The notes beneath the pieces are model-generated. The model saw nothing but the letters and a program-made list of their open reading frames with translations. It was not told where the DNA came from and ran no database searches. Shown piece after piece: positions 28,526 to 38,557 of a stretch of DNA of 64,000 nucleotides. Numbering within the stretch: position 1 is the stretch's first letter; every line of letters starts with the position of its first letter. The position numbers were made by a program, and so were the translations under genes. This stretch comes from Pseudomonadota bacterium (GTDB lineage Bacteria; Myxococcota_A; UBA796; GCA-2862545): positions 1 to 64,000 of the forward strand of contig SXOB01000036.1 of NCBI GenBank assembly GCA_005776945.1, read 5' to 3'.

Positions 28526-28996
28526 GTGCCCTTGATGGAGGCCGTGACCGCGTTCTTCGACGCGGACGAATGGCCGTACGCTGCGGTCGATGCGACAGGC
28601 CTCCAACTCGCATTCCAAGGCAGCAGCGGATCGTGGGCCTGCCTTGTCCGTGTACGGGAACTCGAGCAGCGAGTCTTGTTCTACAGCTACCTTCCAGCCC
28701 GCGTTCCGGTCGGTCGGCGCCACGCGATGGCGGAGTTCGTTCTACGAGCCAACTACGGGCTCATGCTTGGCAACTTCGAGTTCGATCTCGACGACGGCGA
28801 AGTGCGTTTCAAGACGTCGATCGATGTCGACGGTGCGGAGCTCGGCCACATCCTCATGAAGCATGTGGCGTACGCAAATGTATTGACCTTCGACCGCTAT
28901 TTTCAGGCGGCTATGGCCGTGGCGTTGGCGGGCATGGCGCCGCTCGATGGCATTCGGCTCTCGGAAGGTGAGCCCGCGCCGGTCGAAGAGGCGTGA
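28526..28996 (+). CDS. YbjN-domain protein
   Basis: A 156-residue cytoplasmic protein of the YbjN family (type III secretion chaperone-like fold), proposed to act as a regulator or chaperone; E. coli YbjN affects motility and stress responses. Diagnostic features are FFDADEWPY near the N-terminus, the central strands WACLVRVREL and VLFYSYLPARVP, and RRHAMAEFVLRANYGLMLGNFEFDLDDGEVRFK, the family signature (A-E-F-L-x-R-A-N-Y-G-L-x-x-G-x-F-E-x-D). The start is either the GTG at 28526 or the ATG at 28535. It follows the hypothetical gene at 27898 and converges stop-to-stop with the molybdenum hydroxylase beta-subunit gene (TGATCA at 28994-28999). Confidence 0.85.
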   Translation: MPLMEAVTAFFDADEWPYAAVDATGLQLAFQGSSGSWACLVRVRELEQRVLFYSYLPARVPVGRRHAMAEFVLRANYGLMLGNFEFDLDDGEVRFKTSIDVDGAELGHILMKHVAYANVLTFDRYFQAAMAVALAGMAPLDGIRLSEGEPAPVEEA

Positions 28997-29977
28997 TCAG
29001 CGCAGCGAGTTGAGGGCGCGGCGCGTTTCGACAACCGCCATATGCCGCCGCCAGGCGGGATCGCCATGGACGGACGTCATGGGGCGGCAGGCCTTTCCGA
29101 CGCGGAGCGCGATTTGGTCGATGGCAGCATCGTCGAGCGGCTTGCCGAACAAATCGTCGAACGGGCCCACGAGACGAGGCGCTGGCAACATGGCGCCTAC
29201 GGCCAGGGAAAGCTGCCTGAGCGTCGTGCCTTCGAATTTGGCGGCGACGGCGACGGAGAGTTGGGGGTAGTCAATCGCCGCCCGGCTTCGAACCTTGTGG
29301 TACGCCGCCACCCAGCCCCGGCGTGGCGGCACCTGGACCTCGGTCAGAAGGGCCCCCGTCGGGATCTGATGGACGCGTTCGTAGCGGCCGTCCTTTCCGA
29401 AGAGCCCCGCAAGCGGAACCGTGTGGGCGGCGCCGTCGGGCAGGAGGAAATGGGCCGTCGCTTCCAGCGCCGTCAACATCGGGACGGTGTCGCTGCTCTG
29501 GGCCGCCACACAACCTTTCGGGCTACCCGACACGTGGCAGTGCTCGCCGTCCTTCTTCAAGCAGAAGCCGATCGACGCGCGCCAGAACTCGGTCTGGTTG
29601 TAGAACAGGCAGCGCGTGTCGAGGAGGACGTTGCCGCCAAGCGTGCCTGCGCGCCGGTGCTGGGGCCCGGCGATGGCTGCGGCGGCCGTCGCCAAACCGG
29701 GAGCGCGGAGGGCCACGAGCGCGCTGGTGGCCAGGCTTTCGAGCCGCACCATCGCGCCAAGCGCAAGCCCGCCGTCTGGCAGTTCGCGTATGGCGCCGAG
29801 CCCCTCGACCCGCGTGAGGTCGACGAGGAGGCGAGGAGCGTGCAGCCCATGTTTGAGGTTGACGAGGAGGTCGGTGCCGCCAGCCAGGTACAGACTCTGC
29901 GGTTCTGCAGCGCGGGCGGCGACGGCGTCGCGGGCGGAACGCGGCTGAACGATGTCGAAGGAGGGAAGCGGCAACAT
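28997..29977 (-). CDS. FAD-binding subunit of a molybdenum hydroxylase, 4-hydroxybenzoyl-CoA reductase beta type
   Basis: A 326-residue FAD subunit of the xanthine oxidase family. LAGGTDLLVNLKHG (residues ~32-45) is the first FAD loop and GTLGGNVLLDTRC the second. After it comes an insertion with four Cys at 123, 139, 147 and 156 (spacing 16, 8, 9). As I recall the literature, this is the arrangement that binds the extra [4Fe-4S] cluster of 4-hydroxybenzoyl-CoA reductase beta subunits (HcrB), which run electrons in the reductive direction; ordinary xanthine or CO dehydrogenase medium subunits lack it. The ATG at 29977 overlaps the stop of the partner gene by one base (TGATG). No benzoyl-CoA or phenol pathway gene is nearby, so the substrate may differ from 4-hydroxybenzoyl-CoA. 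Confidence 0.85.
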   Translation of the reverse strand: MLPLPSFDIVQPRSARDAVAARAAEPQSLYLAGGTDLLVNLKHGLHAPRLLVDLTRVEGLGAIRELPDGGLALGAMVRLESLATSALVALRAPGLATAAAAIAGPQHRRAGTLGGNVLLDTRCLFYNQTEFWRASIGFCLKKDGEHCHVSGSPKGCVAAQSSDTVPMLTALEATAHFLLPDGAAHTVPLAGLFGKDGRYERVHQIPTGALLTEVQVPPRRGWVAAYHKVRSRAAIDYPQLSVAVAAKFEGTTLRQLSLAVGAMLPAPRLVGPFDDLFGKPLDDAAIDQIALRVGKACRPMTSVHGDPAWRRHMAVVETRRALNSLR

Positions 29978-32832
29978 CAGGAGTCCAATCTGCCCATCGC
30001 GCGCAGCACGCGATCGGGCGTGAATGGCATCGTCCGAAGGCGGGCTCCGGTGGCGCGCCAGATGGCGTTGGCGATGGCCGGGATCGCTGGGTGAAGGGGG
30101 CCTTCGCCAGCCTCCTTGGCGCCGTAGGGTCCGCCTGGGTCGATGGACTCGACGATGGAGGCGAGCACTTCGGGCGTGTCAAGCGATGTGGCGAGACGGT
30201 AATCGAGGAGGTTGGGGCCGCGGTGCTTGCCGCGGACGCGCGGGCCGACGTTGCCGCCGCCGTCGTAGAAGGCGTGGTCTTCGTACAGCGCCTCGGACAT
30301 GCCCATATAGACGCTGCCTTCGATCTGGCCCTCGACGAGGACAGGCTGGAGCGCGCGCCCACAATCGTGGGCCGCCCAGATGCGCTCGACGCGCACGACA
30401 CCGGTGTCGGCGTCCACGTTCACCTCCGCGACGTGGGCCGTCGCCGAGTAGGCCGGGGACGCTCCGATCGTGCCGCCTCGGTAGTCGCCGCCAACGGCGC
30501 GGGTTCGGTAGCCGCCCGAAGCGATCGCTGGGCGCCCGAGGCGGGCCTCGGCGAGCCGCAGCGCAGTGATGATGTCTACGGCACGGTTGGGGTCGGCGCG
30601 GTGGATGACCTTGCCGAGCAGGGGAACGACGTCTTCGGCGGCACAGGTCCAGTGGGCCGCCACGGCCTCGCACAAGATGTGACGCAGGGCCTGGCCCGCC
30701 TCGATCGCTGCCGTTCCAGCCATGAACGTGACGCGCGAGCTGTAGGATCCGAGGTCGACGGGCGTGAGGTCGGTGTCGCCAGCGACCACCGTGATCCACT
30801 CTGGTGGAACGCCTGTCTCCTCGGCGACGATGGCCGCGATGACCGCCGAGCTGCCCTGACCGATGTCATTGGCGCCCGTGAACACGGTGAGGCGGCCGCT
30901 GCGGTCGGCTTGGATGGACACGCCGCTTTGTGGCATGTCGTTGGGGTAGATTGGGTAGGCCGTCCCCGAGATGTACATGGACGTGGCGACGCCAAGGCCC
31001 CGGCCCGCGGGGAGGTTGGCGTAGCGTTCGCGCCAACCCGACGCGCGCTCGACGGCGTCGAGGCATTCGAGGATGCCGCACGACGGAACGAGCTGGCCGT
31101 TGACCGTCCGCTCGCCGCCTTCCATCGCGTTGCGACGACGGATGTCGATGGGGTCGATGGCGAGTTTTTCGGCGGCCTCGTCCAGCGCGGTTTCGAACGG
31201 GAAGCGCGGCTGGACCGAGCCGTGGCCGCGCTTGGGGCCGCAGCAGGGCTTGTTCGTGTACACGCGCTTCGAGTTGAACCGGTAGGTCCCGAACCGCATC
31301 GGCCCAGGCAGAAGCTGGCCCGCATAGTAGGTCGTGACGAGGCCAAAGCTGTGGTACGCGCCGCCGTCGATCACGACGTTGGAGTCGACGGCCTCGATGC
31401 GCCCATCGGCCGAGACGCCGAGTTCGAAGCGGAAGTCCATCGGGTGGCGGCCGCGGTGGGCGTAAAAGACCTCTTCGCGGGTGTAGAGGATCTTGACGGG
31501 CCGTCCGGCGGCCCGCGCCAGCCAGGCTGCACAGAATTCAAGGTCGAAGGGCTCGGACTTGCCGCCGAATCCCCCACCGACGGCCGGCTGGATGACCCGT
31601 ACGCGGCCCTCGGGGATGTCGAGGACCTTGGCGATTTCGCGGTGCAAGTAGTGGCTGACCTGGGTCGCCGACCACAGAGTGAGATTTCCATCGGCGCTCC
31701 AGCTGGCGACCGCACAATGCGGCTCGATCGCGGCGTGGGTGCTGCCACTGTAGTGCCACTCGCCGGCGATGCGGCACGCGCTTCGCGCGAGCGCGTCGTC
31801 GACGTCGCCGAAGCTGAGCGAGACGTCCTTGCAGATGTTGTCCGTCCTGGGCCGCCCCTTCCAGTCCGTGTCGTGGACGAGGGGGGCGCCGGGCGCGAGC
31901 GCCTCGCTGGGGTCGAGGACGTCGGGCAGGACCTCGTAGTCGACGACGATCGCGGCCAAGGCAGCGTCGGCGGTCGCTTCGTCGACTGCTGCCACCGCGG
32001 CAACGCCGTCTCCGACGTAGCGGACCTTGTCCACGGCGAGGGCGTGCTCGTCGGGGGTCCACGGGATCACGCAGAAGGGCGTCGGGAGGTCTCTGCCGAC
32101 CATGACCGCGTACACCCCGGGCATGGCCGCTGCGCGGGAAGTGTCGACACTGCGGATGCGGGCGTGGGTGTGTGGGCTGCGCAGGATGCGCCCGAAGGCC
32201 ATCCGGGGCAGGGCGATGTCGTCGGCGTAGGCCGTCGCCCCTGTCGCCTTTCCGATGGCGTCAGCCTTGCGGGCCCGCCGTCCGATGACCTGGAAACCCG
32301 GCACGGGGGGCCCGTGGGGCATCGGGACTTGTTGTGGAAAGGTGCCGTCGGCGGCGTCGGGCAACACGGAGCGCGCATCGCCTGCGGCGCGGACCGCTTC
32401 GATGATCGTGGTGGAGCCGGTGCAACGGCAGAGGTTGCCGGCCAGCGCCTCGCGGCCCTGGCTGTCGGACGGCTTGGGAGTCTGCCGAAGCAGCGCGGTT
32501 GCACTCGCGATCATGCCGGGTTGGCAGAAGCCACATTGCAAGGCGCCACACGCGTCAAAGGCACGCTGGACGGGGGACGGGCCGCCGGCATCGCCGAGTC
32601 CTTCGACAGTTTCAATCTTGGCGCCTACGTGCTGCATGGCGAGGGCCACGCAGGACAAGACGGCCTTGTCGTCGACGATCACCGTGCAGGCGCCGCAGTC
32701 TCCTTTGTCACAGCCCTGCTTGCTGCCGGTGAGCTTCAGCCCGTAGCGGAGCGCTTCGAGCAGCGTCGTCTGAGGTGAGACCGCGACCTCGTGTTCTTCG
32801 CCGTTGACGTGCAGCGGTACCAGGCGTCGCAT
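29977..32832 (-). CDS. fused [2Fe-2S] and molybdopterin subunits of a 4-hydroxybenzoyl-CoA-reductase-like enzyme
   Basis: A 951-residue fusion. Residues 1-~155 are the two-cluster iron-sulfur subunit: plant-type C41-x4-C46-x2-C49 with C61, then CGFC and CRCTG for the second cluster. After a linker (~155-185) the molybdopterin-binding large subunit fills ~190-951. It contains GKATGATAYADD, RSPHTHARI, EPHCAVASW, GGGFGGKSEP, CCGPKRGHGSVQPRF (close to the HcrA motif C-C-G-x-x-R-G-H-G), GQGSSAVIA and AKEAGEGPLHPAI, with the catalytic Glu. The order and motifs fit HcrC fused to HcrA. With the adjacent HcrB-like subunit, two genes encode the whole enzyme instead of three. It starts at the ATG at 32832 (MRRLVPLHVNGEE). 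It is cytoplasmic; Mo-cofactor genes are not nearby. Confidence 0.88.
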   Translation of the reverse strand: MRRLVPLHVNGEEHEVAVSPQTTLLEALRYGLKLTGSKQGCDKGDCGACTVIVDDKAVLSCVALAMQHVGAKIETVEGLGDAGGPSPVQRAFDACGALQCGFCQPGMIASATALLRQTPKPSDSQGREALAGNLCRCTGSTTIIEAVRAAGDARSVLPDAADGTFPQQVPMPHGPPVPGFQVIGRRARKADAIGKATGATAYADDIALPRMAFGRILRSPHTHARIRSVDTSRAAAMPGVYAVMVGRDLPTPFCVIPWTPDEHALAVDKVRYVGDGVAAVAAVDEATADAALAAIVVDYEVLPDVLDPSEALAPGAPLVHDTDWKGRPRTDNICKDVSLSFGDVDDALARSACRIAGEWHYSGSTHAAIEPHCAVASWSADGNLTLWSATQVSHYLHREIAKVLDIPEGRVRVIQPAVGGGFGGKSEPFDLEFCAAWLARAAGRPVKILYTREEVFYAHRGRHPMDFRFELGVSADGRIEAVDSNVVIDGGAYHSFGLVTTYYAGQLLPGPMRFGTYRFNSKRVYTNKPCCGPKRGHGSVQPRFPFETALDEAAEKLAIDPIDIRRRNAMEGGERTVNGQLVPSCGILECLDAVERASGWRERYANLPAGRGLGVATSMYISGTAYPIYPNDMPQSGVSIQADRSGRLTVFTGANDIGQGSSAVIAAIVAEETGVPPEWITVVAGDTDLTPVDLGSYSSRVTFMAGTAAIEAGQALRHILCEAVAAHWTCAAEDVVPLLGKVIHRADPNRAVDIITALRLAEARLGRPAIASGGYRTRAVGGDYRGGTIGASPAYSATAHVAEVNVDADTGVVRVERIWAAHDCGRALQPVLVEGQIEGSVYMGMSEALYEDHAFYDGGGNVGPRVRGKHRGPNLLDYRLATSLDTPEVLASIVESIDPGGPYGAKEAGEGPLHPAIPAIANAIWRATGARLRTMPFTPDRVLRAMGRLDS

Positions 32833-32878
32833 CGGCCCTCGTGGGGTCTGCGGCTAACCCGTGAGCGGCCGACGGCCG

Positions 32879-34321
<1,443 letters not shown>

Positions 34322-34360
34322 GGCCTCTCCGGAGGGCCAGCGTTAGCACGGCGGCGGGGT

Positions 34361-35515
34361 GTGGTGGACGCCGAGGTTCTGGTCGTTGGCGCCGGTCCGG
34401 TCGGCGTCGCCACGGCTCTCGGCCTCGCGTCCCGCGGTCGCGACGTTCTTGTGCTGCACAATGACGTGGGCGACAAAGTGTGCGGCGAAGGCCTCATGCC
34501 CCACGGGGTCGACGCCCTGGAGCGACTTGGTGTTGACGGCGTCTTGAGCGAGATCGGCAGTGCCCCCTTTGCCGGGATCTGCTGGCAACGTGGGGACCTT
34601 CGCGCCGTCGGCCACTTTCCCGGGCGGCGCGACGGGCATGGCGTTCGGCGCGATCGATTCGACCGCGCGCTCCGCGGGCGGCTGAAGGGCCGCGCAACGG
34701 TGCGTGTGGGGCGGCTGCGGTCCTTTACAGTCGAGGGCGGAGGGGTGACGGCCCAGACCGACGGCGGCGAACTCCGGGCCCTGTTCCTCGTCGGGGCGGA
34801 TGGGCTGCACAGTACGGTGCGCCGCGCGATGGGGGCGTGGACCCGGAGCCGCGGGGCGGTCCGCGTCGGTGTGCGCGAGCGGTGGGAGGGCTTGGCGGCC
34901 ATTCCAACCCATGTCGAGGTCCACGTCACACGCGACGCTGAGTTCTACGTGACGCCGGTCGGGGAGGGAGCGGTCAATGTGGCGATGTTGGCCTCACAGG
35001 GTGCCGTGAAGCGCTTGGGCGGCGACGTCAGTGGCGGCTTTCTAACGTCGCTCGCGGCGGTGCCGGCGCTGCTGGCCCTCCGCGGGACCGGGCGCGTCAC
35101 GACGAGGGCTGCAGCGGTGGGGCCGCTACGGCAGCGTGCCTCGACCCTCGTCGGTGCACGTGTCTTGCTTGCCGGCGATGCGGGCGGCTTCATCGACGGG
35201 ATCACGGGGGAAGGGATGAGCTTGGGCCTGCTTGGCGCTGAGCTTGGCGCCGAGGCGCTCGACGACGCGCTCCGCAGCGGGTCGTCGGGTGCAAGCGCGC
35301 TGGCCACATACGCGCGCCGACGTCGTCGCCTGGAGCGGGACGCCGAGTGGCTGACAGAACTGGTCCTATGGTGGGTGCGCCGCCCCGGGTTGGGCGATGT
35401 CGTGCTCCGTCAGTTGCGCCGTCGGCCCGATTTGTTCGACGCGTTCTTGGCCGTGCAGGTCGGGTCCGCGCCGTTCCTGTCGTTGCTTGGGCGGGTCCCG
35501 CGGCTCGTCTGCTGA
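34361..35515 (+). CDS. geranylgeranyl reductase-like FAD-dependent oxidoreductase
   Basis: A 384-residue flavoprotein of the geranylgeranyl-reductase/PHBH-like monooxygenase group. Residues 3-11 (AEVLVVGAGPVG) are the dinucleotide-binding Rossmann loop. CGEGLMPHGVDALERLG is the substrate-side motif of geranylgeranyl reductases and related halogenase-like enzymes. RRDRFDRALRGRL holds the FAD adenine loop, LVGADGLHSTVRR is the D-G motif, and VLLAGDAGGFIDGITGEGMSLG is the second FAD motif (G-D-A-x-G-x-x-x-P/T-G-x-G-I). Likely reactions are reduction of isoprenoid chains of quinones or lipids, or oxidation of a lipid. The GTG at 34361 was chosen because it just precedes the Rossmann strand; the frame is open further upstream, but there it overlaps pepA. 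Confidence 0.82.
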   Translation: MVDAEVLVVGAGPVGVATALGLASRGRDVLVLHNDVGDKVCGEGLMPHGVDALERLGVDGVLSEIGSAPFAGICWQRGDLRAVGHFPGRRDGHGVRRDRFDRALRGRLKGRATVRVGRLRSFTVEGGGVTAQTDGGELRALFLVGADGLHSTVRRAMGAWTRSRGAVRVGVRERWEGLAAIPTHVEVHVTRDAEFYVTPVGEGAVNVAMLASQGAVKRLGGDVSGGFLTSLAAVPALLALRGTGRVTTRAAAVGPLRQRASTLVGARVLLAGDAGGFIDGITGEGMSLGLLGAELGAEALDDALRSGSSGASALATYARRRRRLERDAEWLTELVLWWVRRPGLGDVVLRQLRRRPDLFDAFLAVQVGSAPFLSLLGRVPRLVC

Positions 35516-35526
35516 ACGGCGTCGGG

Positions 35527-36012
35527 TCAGCGGCGCCGGCCGGGTACGGGGGTCGTGACGACATTGGCGTACGGGCGCGGCAACCAGCTGCCAAGCGTCG
35601 AGCGCCAGGGACCGGCGAACACGGTGGCCCCCTCGGTGTCGGAAACGAGCCAATCCCCGATCGCCCGACCGAAGTCCAATTCTCCTTGGACCATGAGCTT
35701 GCCGTTGGGCCACCAGCGGAAGAACAAGCGGTGGGGCAGACCTTCGCACCACTCGCCTTCGCTGTCGGGCTCGCCTGTCGGGTACCATGTGGCGGCGGGA
35801 CCATGCCGGGTCCCATTCGCGTACTGCCATTCGGCCGCGCGGCGCCCGTCCGGAAAGAAGTCTGTCACCGGGCCATTCGCGCGGGGAACGCGAGGCGGCG
35901 CGGCAGAGAACGTCGGCGCCGGGACCGCCTTCGAGGCGACGAGGGCAGCGAATAGGCGGCCGTCGGCATCGTCCGCCGGCCACTCTGGCGGCATGAACGG
36001 CAACCCGTCCAT
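35527..36012 (-). CDS. MORN-like repeat protein (YwqK-type), function unknown
   Basis: About 161 residues from the ATG at 36012 (MDGLPFMPPEWP). The middle has repeats of the toxin-antitoxin YwqK/MORN-like type: VTDFFPDGRRAAEWQYANGTRHGPAATWYPTGEP and FFRWWPNGKLMVQGELDFGR. Each unit reads W/F-x-x-x-G-x-x-x-x-x-G-x-Y/W-x-x-G-x-x-x-G. Such repeats form short beta-hairpins in surface and membrane-associated proteins. A TTG further upstream (MRLVLPFDPVPD) would add ~18 residues and is possible. No signal peptide is obvious. It converges with the flavoprotein gene and diverges from the gene at 36117. Confidence 0.6.
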   Translation of the reverse strand: MDGLPFMPPEWPADDADGRLFAALVASKAVPAPTFSAAPPRVPRANGPVTDFFPDGRRAAEWQYANGTRHGPAATWYPTGEPDSEGEWCEGLPHRLFFRWWPNGKLMVQGELDFGRAIGDWLVSDTEGATVFAGPWRSTLGSWLPRPYANVVTTPVPGRRR

Positions 36013-36116
36013 CGGCAGAATCGTGTCGGGAACGGGGTCGAATGGAAGGACAAGGCGCAATGTGCACTCGGCGTGCAGTGTACCACAACTGCCCCATGGG
36101 AAGGTAAGCGACGGGC

Positions 36117-37376
36117 GTGTCACCCATTCACAGCGTCGCCGTCGTTCCTGTCCCCGTCGGCGCGGACGTCTGCGCGTTGTTGGCGACGTTGGCGCCGGGC
36201 GACATCGCCTTGTTGCCGGCAGGCGATTGGCCGCTCGCCTGCGTGATGACCGGTGGAGAGGTGGTCGAGGCGGGCGAGCGAACGACGTTGGCGCCGCTGG
36301 ATCCTCAGGGGCCCCGTCCACGGCTCGTGCCGGCGGCGGACGACCAGCCTGTACTCACATTCGTTGGCCCACACTTGCAGGTGGCGGGCGTCGACGTGTT
36401 GGCCCCCGCCGTCGGGCCCGCGATGCGGAGCGCGGGGGCAACGGACCTTCGTCTGGTGGACGTCGTCCTTGCCGGTCCTGGAACGTTGATCGAGCTTGAC
36501 GGGGGCAGTGAGATCGCGATCGAGGCGCCAGGCGCGGTCGCAGGGCCCGGGCCCCTCGTGGTCGCTGACGGCGTGAGTGATCTGTCGGTTGTCGGCGGCT
36601 TCATCGAGGGAGTGGGCGCGGTCTTGGACGCCACCGCCAGCAGCGTTCGGGTCCGCGACGTCTTCGCCGTTGGCGGCAAAGGCCCCCTTGTGAAGATTGC
36701 CGATGCCGTGGGGCCATCGTTCGTGGAGGGTTGCCTCCTGCTTTCTGACGGGGTGGCGCTCGACGTGTCGGACGGCGCCATACTCGTGCGCAACGACATC
36801 CTCGGTGGCGCCGAGGCCGCCTTGCAAGTGTCGGGTGCCGACGTTCGGGTGCTCGGGGTGTCGGTCGTCGCGACCTCTGAGCCAGGGATGGCGCTGGACG
36901 GCGTTGGCGAGGTCGCGTCCGTCCTTGTTTCGACCCACGCCACGTGGCCAGAGATGACCGAGGGCCAGGTAAGGTCCTGTGGCTCTCCGGAGGCGTGTTG
37001 GTTGGACGTCATGGCCCTCGACTTTCGGCCGGTGGAATCATGGTCGGGCGACGGGACCTCGGACGACGCCTTGGACGCCGACTTCTGCGGCGATCCCCGC
37101 GGCTCGGCGCCGACCGCCGGGGCCGTCGAGCCGACCGGCGAAGGCCATCCGCTTGTCCTGGAGGCGAAGTCTTCCCAGCCGTGCGGATTGCCGGATTTGG
37201 ACCGCACGGCGCCGGAGGACTTCGACACGGGGGTCGTCGTCGTCGACGAACCTCCCGTGGGGTGCGGTGCATGTGAGGGCGATGGGCGCGCGGCGTCGTC
37301 CGGGGCCGCCCTGACCACTTTGTTGCTGTGGTCGGTCGCAGTTGGTGCTAGGACGAGGGTGGTCGGAGGGCGGTGA
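36117..37376 (+). CDS. beta-helix-like protein with MYXO-CTERM-like C-terminus
   Basis: A 419-residue protein starting at the GTG at 36117. Residues ~20-350 have the regular short-strand pattern of a right-handed beta-helix (LQVAGVDVLAPAV, LRLVDVVLAG, LSVVGGFIEGVG, VRVRDVFAVGG, ALQVSGADVRVLGVSVVA), ending with a D-x-x-A-P-T-A-G-A-V-E-P-T-G segment typical for such proteins. The C-terminus has C-G-A-C, a hydrophobic run (ALTTLLLWSVAVG) and Arg residues, resembling MYXO-CTERM sorting signals but without a long Arg tail. The N-terminus (MSPIHSVAVVPVPVGAD) is a poor Sec signal, so export is uncertain or the start is misplaced. The stop overlaps the following lipoprotein start (GTGATG). Confidence 0.6.
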   Translation: MSPIHSVAVVPVPVGADVCALLATLAPGDIALLPAGDWPLACVMTGGEVVEAGERTTLAPLDPQGPRPRLVPAADDQPVLTFVGPHLQVAGVDVLAPAVGPAMRSAGATDLRLVDVVLAGPGTLIELDGGSEIAIEAPGAVAGPGPLVVADGVSDLSVVGGFIEGVGAVLDATASSVRVRDVFAVGGKGPLVKIADAVGPSFVEGCLLLSDGVALDVSDGAILVRNDILGGAEAALQVSGADVRVLGVSVVATSEPGMALDGVGEVASVLVSTHATWPEMTEGQVRSCGSPEACWLDVMALDFRPVESWSGDGTSDDALDADFCGDPRGSAPTAGAVEPTGEGHPLVLEAKSSQPCGLPDLDRTAPEDFDTGVVVVDEPPVGCGACEGDGRAASSGAALTTLLLWSVAVGARTRVVGGR

Positions 37377-38440
37377 TGACGATGCTCTGGGTTCTCGCGT
37401 GCGGGCCGGGCCAACAGGACGACGCGGTCGTGGAGGCTGCAGTCACGCAGTTCGGCGTCGACCCTGTGTTCACGGAGTTGGCGTCGTCGGACGACAAGCT
37501 GCGTCAGCCTCGGGACCTCGGATTCAACACCGCGGCGGTCAACGACCTGTGGGTCGTGAATCGAGAAAACGATGCGGTCGTGATCCTTCGCGAAGCGACG
37601 ACCGGCGTCTCGAAGGCCGAGCGCCTGATCGATTGCGCCGCGAACCACTTCATGGAGGAGGTGTCGGCCATCGCCTTCGGGCCGGACGGCATGTTCGGCA
37701 CGGCCCAAGAGTCCGACAACACCTACGACGACCAGGCCCCACCCAACGGTTTCATGGGGCCCGCACTGTGGACGGCCGATCCCACGGTGTTCGCCGAGGT
37801 GAACCAGTCCTGTACGGTCGCGGCCAACGGCAGCCACCTCGACATGTTGCACCAGAGCCCATTCGGGATGGGTATGGCCTGGGACCAGGACAATGCCTAT
37901 TGGTATTTCGACGGCGAGAATGGACACCTCGTCTGGTATGACTTCCAGGACCCTCACGGCCCCGGCGAAGACGATCATTCCGACGGCCTCGTTCGGCGGT
38001 ACCCGGAGGTCGCACTCGATCGCAAGCCCGACGTTCCGGGGCACATGGAGATGGACCACACGACGGGCCTGCTCTACGTGGCGAACACGGCCGCGGGCAA
38101 ACTCTTGGTCGTCGACACGGGCACGGGCGACGTGACGGACACGCTGACGACCTTCCTGGAGCCGCTTGAGGAGTACTCGGAGGTCACGGGCGTTGACTTC
38201 GACAGGTGGGACCTCGACATCCGTTGGCCGAGCGGAGTCGCTTTGGCAGATGGCTTGGTGTTCGTGGGTGACTACGAGACGGGCGCCATCCTCGCGCTGG
38301 ACGCGGCCACCGGAGAGGAGGTGGACCGGGTCCTGTCGCCGTCTGGCAAGGGCCTCATGGGCCTCGAAGTAGGCCCCGACGGCCGGCTCTACTACGTCGA
38401 TGAAGACGACGAAACTGTCGGCGTCATCGACGCCGGCTAG
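37373..38440 (+). CDS. lipoprotein with NHL/SMP-30-like beta-propeller
   Basis: A predicted lipoprotein of 354-355 residues. The possible starts are the GTG at 37373 and the ATG at 37376; an in-frame TAG at 37349-37351 excludes anything longer. The leader is therefore (M)MTMLWVLAC, with no basic residue. The mature protein has repeated propeller strands of the NHL or SMP-30 kind: LWVVNRENDAVVIL, GLLYVANTAAGKLLVVDTGTGDV, WPSGVALADGLVFVGDYETGAILALDAATGEEV and LEVGPDGRLYYVDED. Each blade shows the L-Y-V-A/x-D/N-x-x-x-x-x-V pattern. No enzymatic residue set can be assigned. It is translated together with the preceding beta-helix gene. Confidence 0.75.
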   Translation: MMTMLWVLACGPGQQDDAVVEAAVTQFGVDPVFTELASSDDKLRQPRDLGFNTAAVNDLWVVNRENDAVVILREATTGVSKAERLIDCAANHFMEEVSAIAFGPDGMFGTAQESDNTYDDQAPPNGFMGPALWTADPTVFAEVNQSCTVAANGSHLDMLHQSPFGMGMAWDQDNAYWYFDGENGHLVWYDFQDPHGPGEDDHSDGLVRRYPEVALDRKPDVPGHMEMDHTTGLLYVANTAAGKLLVVDTGTGDVTDTLTTFLEPLEEYSEVTGVDFDRWDLDIRWPSGVALADGLVFVGDYETGAILALDAATGEEVDRVLSPSGKGLMGLEVGPDGRLYYVDEDDETVGVIDAG

Positions 38441-38557
38441 ACGGCCGCAAGCCGTTCGGATGCCCGCCGGCCCCTTGGAGCGACCACCTTGAATGCCAAG
38501 TTCAATGTTGCCCTTTTCCCAGCCCCGCGGCGTTCGGTCCGATACCCTCACGTCGCC

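Noticed and set aside
30091-32778. A 895-codon open frame antisense to the fused molybdenum hydroxylase gene
   Set aside because: The sense strand has clear family motifs over its whole length. The antisense frame has no recognisable domain and is explained by high GC and third-position bias.
28997-32832. An anaerobic aromatic degradation cluster
   Set aside because: Only the reductase-like subunits are present; no CoA ligase, benzoyl-CoA reductase, ring hydrolase or transport gene lies in the window.
32833-32878. Terminator hairpin between pepA and the molybdenum hydroxylase gene
   Set aside because: Only a 4-bp stem (GGCC) with no T-tract; the genes may be co-transcribed.
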